Of a stretch of 64,000 bases of DNA, positions 60,312 to 64,000 are shown in pieces. The position numbers and the translations under genes were made by a program. Origin of the DNA: an uncultured Clostridia bacterium (GTDB lineage Bacteria > Bacillota > Clostridia > UBA1381); NCBI GenBank assembly GCA_947626135.1, contig CANQQZ010000006.1:1-64000 (forward strand), written 5' to 3'. The notes under the pieces are model-generated. The model saw nothing but the letters and a program-made list of their open reading frames with translations. It searched no databases and was not told where the DNA came from. Position 1 is the stretch's first letter. Each line of letters opens with the position of its first letter.

Positions 60312-60322
60312 TGTGCTATAAT
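60312..60322 (+). promoter_or_regulatory. Distal spo0A promoter candidate (extended -10)
   Basis: TGTGCTATAAT (60312-60322): TATAAT at 60317-60322 preceded by TGC. No good -35. Confidence 0.45.
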
Positions 60323-60377
60323 GATATTTGGTGCGAAAAAACGCCGAAAAACAGCCGGCGCAAATTTATATGCGTCA

Positions 60378-60402
60378 AATAATTCCACTATTTGGAATTA
60401 TT
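60378..60402. repeat. Perfect inverted repeat upstream of spo0A
   Basis: AATAATTCCA, CTATT, TGGAATTATT: 10-bp perfect arms, 5-nt centre. It sits just upstream of the proximal promoter -35 (60416), a typical operator position. Confidence 0.6.
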
Positions 60403-60415
60403 TTCCAAAATACCC

Positions 60416-60444
60416 TTGATTTTATTTCCAATATATGGTAATAT
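60416..60444 (+). promoter_or_regulatory. Proximal spo0A promoter
   Basis: TTGATT (60416-60421), 17-bp spacer, TAATAT (60439-60444) preceded by TGG. Confidence 0.65.
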
Positions 60445-60519
60445 ATCGTATATTAAGAGGTTATCAAACGTATTGTCAAATAATCTCTTTTATAAATAAA
60501 GACAAGGGGGACTAAATCC

Positions 60520-61296
60520 ATGAAAAACTTAATATCCGTGCTTATAGCGGATGACAACACGGAACTGACATCGGAACTGTCGGATTTCATCGGCGCGCAA
60601 AGCGATATGAAGGTTGCCGCGACAGCCGGAAACGGCAAAGAGGCATACGAGCTCATCAAAGAGACGGAGCCCGACGCTGTGCTTTTGGACATGGTGATGC
60701 CGGAGCTTGACGGTATAGGCGTATTAAAGAAGCTCCGGTCAGCCCATCTGCCCAAGAAGCCCGTCATAATCGTCTATTCGATTTCGACGCTCGTAAGGAC
60801 CGTGGAGACGGTTCTCGGATTGGGAGCCGACTACTATCTCTTAAAGCCTCAGTCGCCTGAGCGTGTATGCGACACCATTCGCGAATTTGCGCAGAAGAAG
60901 GAACCGCGGGCTGTGACCGCGCCGGATGTTAATTCCGAAAACAAGAATTACGATCTCGAAACGATTGTCACGGAATTCATTCATGAACTCGGCGTGCCTG
61001 CCCATATTAAGGGATATCAGTACATCAGGAGCGCAATCATGATGGTGGTTGAAAATATGGATTTGCTGAATTTCATCACGAAGCAGCTTTATCCCGATAT
61101 CGCCAAGGCATACAATACTACCGCGAGCCGCGTTGAACGCGCGATACGCCATTCCATCGAGGTGGCGTGGAGCAGAGGCAAGCCGGAAACGATGAACGAG
61201 ATTTTCGGCTACACCATCCATACCGGAAAGGGCAAGCCGACCAATTCGGAATTTATCGCGATGGTTGCCGACCGCATAAGACTGCAAATTAAGTGA
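60520..61296 (+). CDS. spo0A: Sporulation master response regulator Spo0A
   Basis: 258 residues. The receiver domain (4-122) has the acidic pair in [11 protein letters not shown], phosphoacceptor Asp in [14 protein letters not shown], and Lys in [12 protein letters not shown]. The Spo0A DNA-binding domain (about 145-258) has [50 protein letters not shown] and [16 protein letters not shown]. Once phosphorylated, binds 0A boxes and commits the cell to sporulation. AAGGGGG precedes the start. No spoIVB or kinase gene is adjacent. Confidence 0.97.
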   Translation: MKNLISVLIADDNTELTSELSDFIGAQSDMKVAATAGNGKEAYELIKETEPDAVLLDMVMPELDGIGVLKKLRSAHLPKKPVIIVYSISTLVRTVETVLGLGADYYLLKPQSPERVCDTIREFAQKKEPRAVTAPDVNSENKNYDLETIVTEFIHELGVPAHIKGYQYIRSAIMMVVENMDLLNFITKQLYPDIAKAYNTTASRVERAIRHSIEVAWSRGKPETMNEIFGYTIHTGKGKPTNSEFIAMVADRIRLQIK

Positions 61297-61341
61297 ATGA
61301 AGATCGATCCCCCGGCTTTTTGAATTTAATAAACAGGCATG

Positions 61342-61368
61342 AAAAGAGAGTGCGCGCCACTCTTTTTT
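61342..61368 (+). terminator. Terminator of spo0A
   Basis: AAAGAGAGTG, CGCGC, CACTCTTTTTT. Confidence 0.8.
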
Positions 61369-61384
61369 CATTGCGCCTGAATAA

Positions 61385-61413
61385 TTGACACGGTCCGCCG
61401 ATTGTGTTAGAAT
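61385..61413 (+). promoter_or_regulatory. Sigma-A promoter of the serpin gene
   Basis: TTGACA (61385-61390), 17-bp spacer, TAGAAT (61408-61413). Leader of about 90 nt. Confidence 0.8.
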
Positions 61414-61508
61414 GACATTACGGCACCAAACGCAAAGCGTCCGGTAACCGAAAGAATATTAAACCAAACCGCCCTGATTGCATAGGGCGAAAAAGGAGGA
61501 TAAAGGAA

Positions 61509-63185
61509 ATGAACATCAAACAAATGTTAGCCGCGTCATTAGCCGCGTCAATGCTGCTCGCGGCGGCGCCCGTCATCGCGGACGAGCCCGCAAACCCTGT
61601 CGCGCCGCCGGGCACGGTCATTACGACAGTACCGCCTGTTGAAAAAACGGACGAAATCAGGATCACATACAACGGCGAGGAAGTCGAAACCGACGTGCCG
61701 CCGGTAATAGTGGACGGCCGCACGCTCGTACCCGCGAGAGCGGTATTTGAGGCTATGGGCTGCGAGGTGTCATGGGAGGAGGATTATCAATATGTCCATG
61801 TACAGAAAACAAGCGGCGACCGGCACTATCATATTCTTTTAGCCATAGGCAGCGATATTATGGAGAAGCATACGACGTATATTCCCGGCTCCGATGTGGG
61901 CTATACTGACGATATTACCCTCGAAGTACCCGCGCAGCTTATCGGCGACCGCACAATGATACCGGTTCGCGCGGTAGCGGAGGCGCTGGACGCAAACGTT
62001 GACTGGGACGATGTAACTCGGACGGTCATTATAACCGACGCTCCGGCGCAAACCGCCGCCCCTTCGGAAACGACCGGACCGGCGGTTGAAAGTACGTCGT
62101 TTGAGGATAAAATACAGGCGCGGATGCCGTCCGATAAAAACTACAGCGTATCGCCCTTAAGCCTCAAGATTGCGCTCGCGATGTACGCAAACGGCGCGGA
62201 CGAGGCTATTCAGTCAGAAATACTCGACGCGCTCGACATAGATGACCTTGACGAATACAACGACAGCGTTAGATCTCTGATTGAGAAATACGCGGCGGCG
62301 GAAGCGGAGGAAAAGCCGGATGAATACGGCAGTGAGCCGTCGGTATTCAAAATCGCGGATTCGATATGGATTAACAGAGACGGTGAATTTATCGGCAAAA
62401 ACGCGGAATTCAAGGACAAGTTCAGGAGCGTGATCACCGATTACTACAACGGCGAGGCGGACAGCTTCACAAATAAGGACGGCTTCAAAAAGATAAATTC
62501 ATGGGTGTCCGGCGCGACAAACGACAGGATACAGTCGATATTCGGGGAGGAGGAAATACCCGTGACCGAGGTCGCGCTTATCAACGCAATCTATATGAAG
62601 GCGGCATGGGCGCATAAATTCAAAAAGACGGCGACGTCGAAGGATATTTTTACAGACCGTAACGGCAAGGAAACGGCGATCGATTTTATGCACGACCAAT
62701 TCTCAATGAAGTATTACGAAAACGGCGATATTAAGATAATTGAGCTGCCATACGCCGGCGGCGGCGCTAAAATGTATATTGCCAACGGCGCTGTAACGCC
62801 GTCCGAGGCAAAAGCGTATATGGAAAATGCGGCGGTAAGAACCGTAAATATCGCGATACCGAAATGGAAAACCGAGAGCAGCTTTGATTTAGTAGACACA
62901 ATGAAGGCGCTCGGCGTGGAAAAGGCGTTCGACGCGAATGTGTTAAACTACGGTATGCTCGACAACGCCGAAAGCGGCATTTTTATAAATGTTCTTCGCC
63001 AGAAAACGTATATCGACGTTGACGAAAACGGCACTGAGGCTGCTGCCGTAACGGGCGTCGGCGCGGGCGGCGCGTCCATGCCGGCTGAAATTATGGAATT
63101 TAAGGCGGATAAGCCATTTACGTATTTCATATATGACGGCGATGATAATCTGATGTTCATGGGCGAATACGCATACGCGGAATAA
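61509..63185 (+). CDS. Secreted serpin with copper-amine-oxidase-type stalk domain
   Basis: 558 residues. Signal peptide 1-25. A copper-amine-oxidase N-terminal-like domain spans about 45-180 (PVIVDGRTLVPARAVFEAMG, LIGDRTMIPVRAVAEALDAN). After a Thr/Pro-rich linker, a serpin domain of about 360 residues follows: YSVSPLSLKIALAMYANGAD, LINAIYMKAAWAHKFKKTAT, IIELPYAGGGAKMYIAN, and the reactive-loop hinge VDENGTEAAAVTGVGAGG (near 505). The hinge has the Gly-Thr-Glu-Ala-Ala-Ala pattern of inhibitory serpins; counting from it gives P1-P1' as Ala-Ser, suited to elastase- or subtilisin-like proteases. FKADKPFTYFIYD closes the fold. AAAGGAGG precedes the start. Confidence 0.92.
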   Translation: MNIKQMLAASLAASMLLAAAPVIADEPANPVAPPGTVITTVPPVEKTDEIRITYNGEEVETDVPPVIVDGRTLVPARAVFEAMGCEVSWEEDYQYVHVQKTSGDRHYHILLAIGSDIMEKHTTYIPGSDVGYTDDITLEVPAQLIGDRTMIPVRAVAEALDANVDWDDVTRTVIITDAPAQTAAPSETTGPAVESTSFEDKIQARMPSDKNYSVSPLSLKIALAMYANGADEAIQSEILDALDIDDLDEYNDSVRSLIEKYAAAEAEEKPDEYGSEPSVFKIADSIWINRDGEFIGKNAEFKDKFRSVITDYYNGEADSFTNKDGFKKINSWVSGATNDRIQSIFGEEEIPVTEVALINAIYMKAAWAHKFKKTATSKDIFTDRNGKETAIDFMHDQFSMKYYENGDIKIIELPYAGGGAKMYIANGAVTPSEAKAYMENAAVRTVNIAIPKWKTESSFDLVDTMKALGVEKAFDANVLNYGMLDNAESGIFINVLRQKTYIDVDENGTEAAAVTGVGAGGASMPAEIMEFKADKPFTYFIYDGDDNLMFMGEYAYAE

Positions 63186-63231
63186 TTTATGTAAACCTCT
63201 TGTATTGCTTTGGCAAAATCCGCGTAAAAAT

Positions 63232-63248
63232 TTTACATAGATTTTACA
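63232..63248 (+). promoter_or_regulatory. PhoP-box-like direct repeat
   Basis: TTTACA (63232-63237), N5, TTTACA (63243-63248): 11-bp period as in Firmicute PhoP boxes (TTAACA-N5-TTAACA). A TTAACA also occurs at 63275-63280. Upstream of a Na/phosphate cotransporter. Confidence 0.55.
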
Positions 63249-63298
63249 TAAATCCGAAATTTAGTCTTTAAAATTTAACATTAATATGATATTATATA

Positions 63299-63326
63299 GG
63301 CGTGGGAGGAAACTCCCGCGCCTTTT
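63299..63326 (+). other. Leader hairpin before the Na/Pi gene
   Basis: GGCGTGGGAG, GAAA, CTCCCGCGCC then TTTT: 10-bp stem with one U-G pair and a GAAA tetraloop. The short T-run could make it a weak terminator or an mRNA-stabilising hairpin. Confidence 0.5.
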
Positions 63327-63352
63327 CACATCATGAGAAAGGACTGAATATA

Positions 63353-64000
63353 ATGGATTTTTTCTCGATACTGACGCTGTTCGGCGGCTTGGCAATATTC
63401 CTGTTCGGTATGAACGTAATGGAGGACGGACTGGAAAAATGCGCGGGCGGACGGCTTAAATCAATACTTGAAAACCTGACGTCAAGCCCCGTAAAGGGCG
63501 TGATTTTGGGAGCGGCTGTAACGGCTGTGATTCAAAGCTCCTCCGCGACTACCGTAATGGTCGTGGGATTTGTAAACTCCGGCATAATGCGCCTGTCGCA
63601 GGCGGTCGGGATAATCATGGGCGCCAATATCGGCACCGCCGCCACGTCATGGCTTTTAAGCTCGACGGGCATTGAAAGCACCAATTTCTTTCTTCAGCTT
63701 TTAAAGCCGTCGTCATTCGCGCCGATTTTCGCTTGTATCGGCATAGTAATGACGATGTTCATGAAAAAGGAGCGCACGAACTACATAGGGACCATACTGA
63801 TAGGCTTCGGCGTGCTCATGACCGGCATGGAGCTTATGTCGTCGGCTGTCGCGCCGCTTACCGAAAACGATCAGTTCCGCAATTTCCTCGTGCTGTTCTC
63901 AAACCCCGTATTGGGCGTTCTTACCGGCGCGCTCGTGACCGCCGTTATACAAAGCTCCTCCGCCTCCGTCGGCATATTGCAGGCGCTGTCCGTTACCGGC
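63353..64000 (+). CDS. Na/Pi cotransporter family protein (partial, runs off the window)
   Basis: The first 216 codons are present with no stop. Begins MDFFSILTLFGGLAIFLFGM and has the two signature repeats AVIQSSSATTVMVVGFVNSG (about 59-78) and AVIQSSSASVGILQ (about 199-212), the QSSSA motifs of the NptA/SLC34-like family. Membrane helices at about 5-20, 50-70, 82-100 and 120-140. Bacterial members often carry a PhoU-like C-terminal domain, which would lie beyond the window. AGAAAGGA precedes the start. Confidence 0.93.
   Translation, partial: MDFFSILTLFGGLAIFLFGMNVMEDGLEKCAGGRLKSILENLTSSPVKGVILGAAVTAVIQSSSATTVMVVGFVNSGIMRLSQAVGIIMGANIGTAATSWLLSSTGIESTNFFLQLLKPSSFAPIFACIGIVMTMFMKKERTNYIGTILIGFGVLMTGMELMSSAVAPLTENDQFRNFLVLFSNPVLGVLTGALVTAVIQSSSASVGILQALSVTG

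Overview
The window reads as a chromosomal segment of an endospore-forming Clostridia-type Firmicute with a roughly balanced base composition. The evidence is a complete spo0A, the 22-codon spoVM, a spoIIM-like gene, strong AGGAGG ribosome binding sites, many TTGACA/TATAAT-type promoters, S-layer-homology (SLH) surface proteins and lipoteichoic-acid-type chemistry. Secreted arabinan, galactan and mannan hydrolases point to a plant-polysaccharide-using, probably gut or rumen, organism; I cannot place it below class level. I see no rRNA, tRNA, CRISPR array, phage or transposase gene.

Layout. 0-2.5 kb: secreted GH53 galactanase and a small membrane protein. 2.5-4.5 kb: ECF sigma factor, a fused anti-sigma-like/NfeD protein and an SPFH (flotillin-type) protein. 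4.8-5.0 kb: two tiny genes, the second spoVM. 5.1-7.4 kb: secD-secF. 7.7-9.7 kb: LtaS-like phosphoglycerol transferase with a structured leader. 9.7-15.7 kb: SLH/glucosaminidase-like protein, DacF-like carboxypeptidase, GH26-like hydrolase, xerD and a SpoIIM-like protein. 15.8-21.1 kb: a 1756-residue LamG-GH43-GH43-CBM-LamG arabinan hydrolase. 21.2-25.3 kb: UvrA paralogue and a second sigma/anti-sigma pair. 25.4-29.9 kb: GH3 hydrolase, then PPK2, LUD-domain protein, phosphofructokinase and a C_GCAxxG_C_C protein. 29.9-33.7 kb: two surface proteins. 33.9-38.8 kb: DUF512 radical-SAM protein, der, plsY, a TIR-bounded repeat element, gpsA. 38.8-41.7 kb: ruvX, lipid kinase, FMN riboswitch plus ribU, small export protein. 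41.7-43.7 kb: a third sigma/anti-sigma pair, paralogous to the first. 43.8-48.6 kb: Amt-GlnK fusion with a leader terminator; BlaI repressor and M56 sensor protease behind a promoter with two operators. 48.7-50.9 kb: acetyltransferase, flavin reductase-like protein, ZIP transporter. 51.0-58.6 kb: a long minus-strand run (iorA, iorB, DUF5662, cls, DUF362, nitroreductase, ArsB/SLC13-type permease, PPOX-fold protein). 58.7-64 kb: tgt, a cysteine-rich mini-protein, spo0A, a stalk-domain serpin and the start of a Na/Pi cotransporter behind a PhoP-box-like repeat.

How it fits together. Three themes recur. The first is envelope building and sensing: LtaS-like enzyme, PlsY/GpsA, Cls, DacF, SecDF, SPFH/NfeD, three ECF modules and a BlaI/M56 pair. 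The second is pectin side-chain and mannan use (GH53, double GH43, GH26). The third is sporulation (Spo0A, SpoVM, SpoIIM, DacF). The strongest candidate for something undescribed is the 2.5-4.6 kb cassette. There an anti-sigma-like N-terminus is fused to an NfeD protein, co-encoded with its sigma factor and a flotillin. A 36-bp upstream element, 30/36 identical, is shared with the paralogous sigma/anti-sigma cassette at 41.7-43.8 kb.
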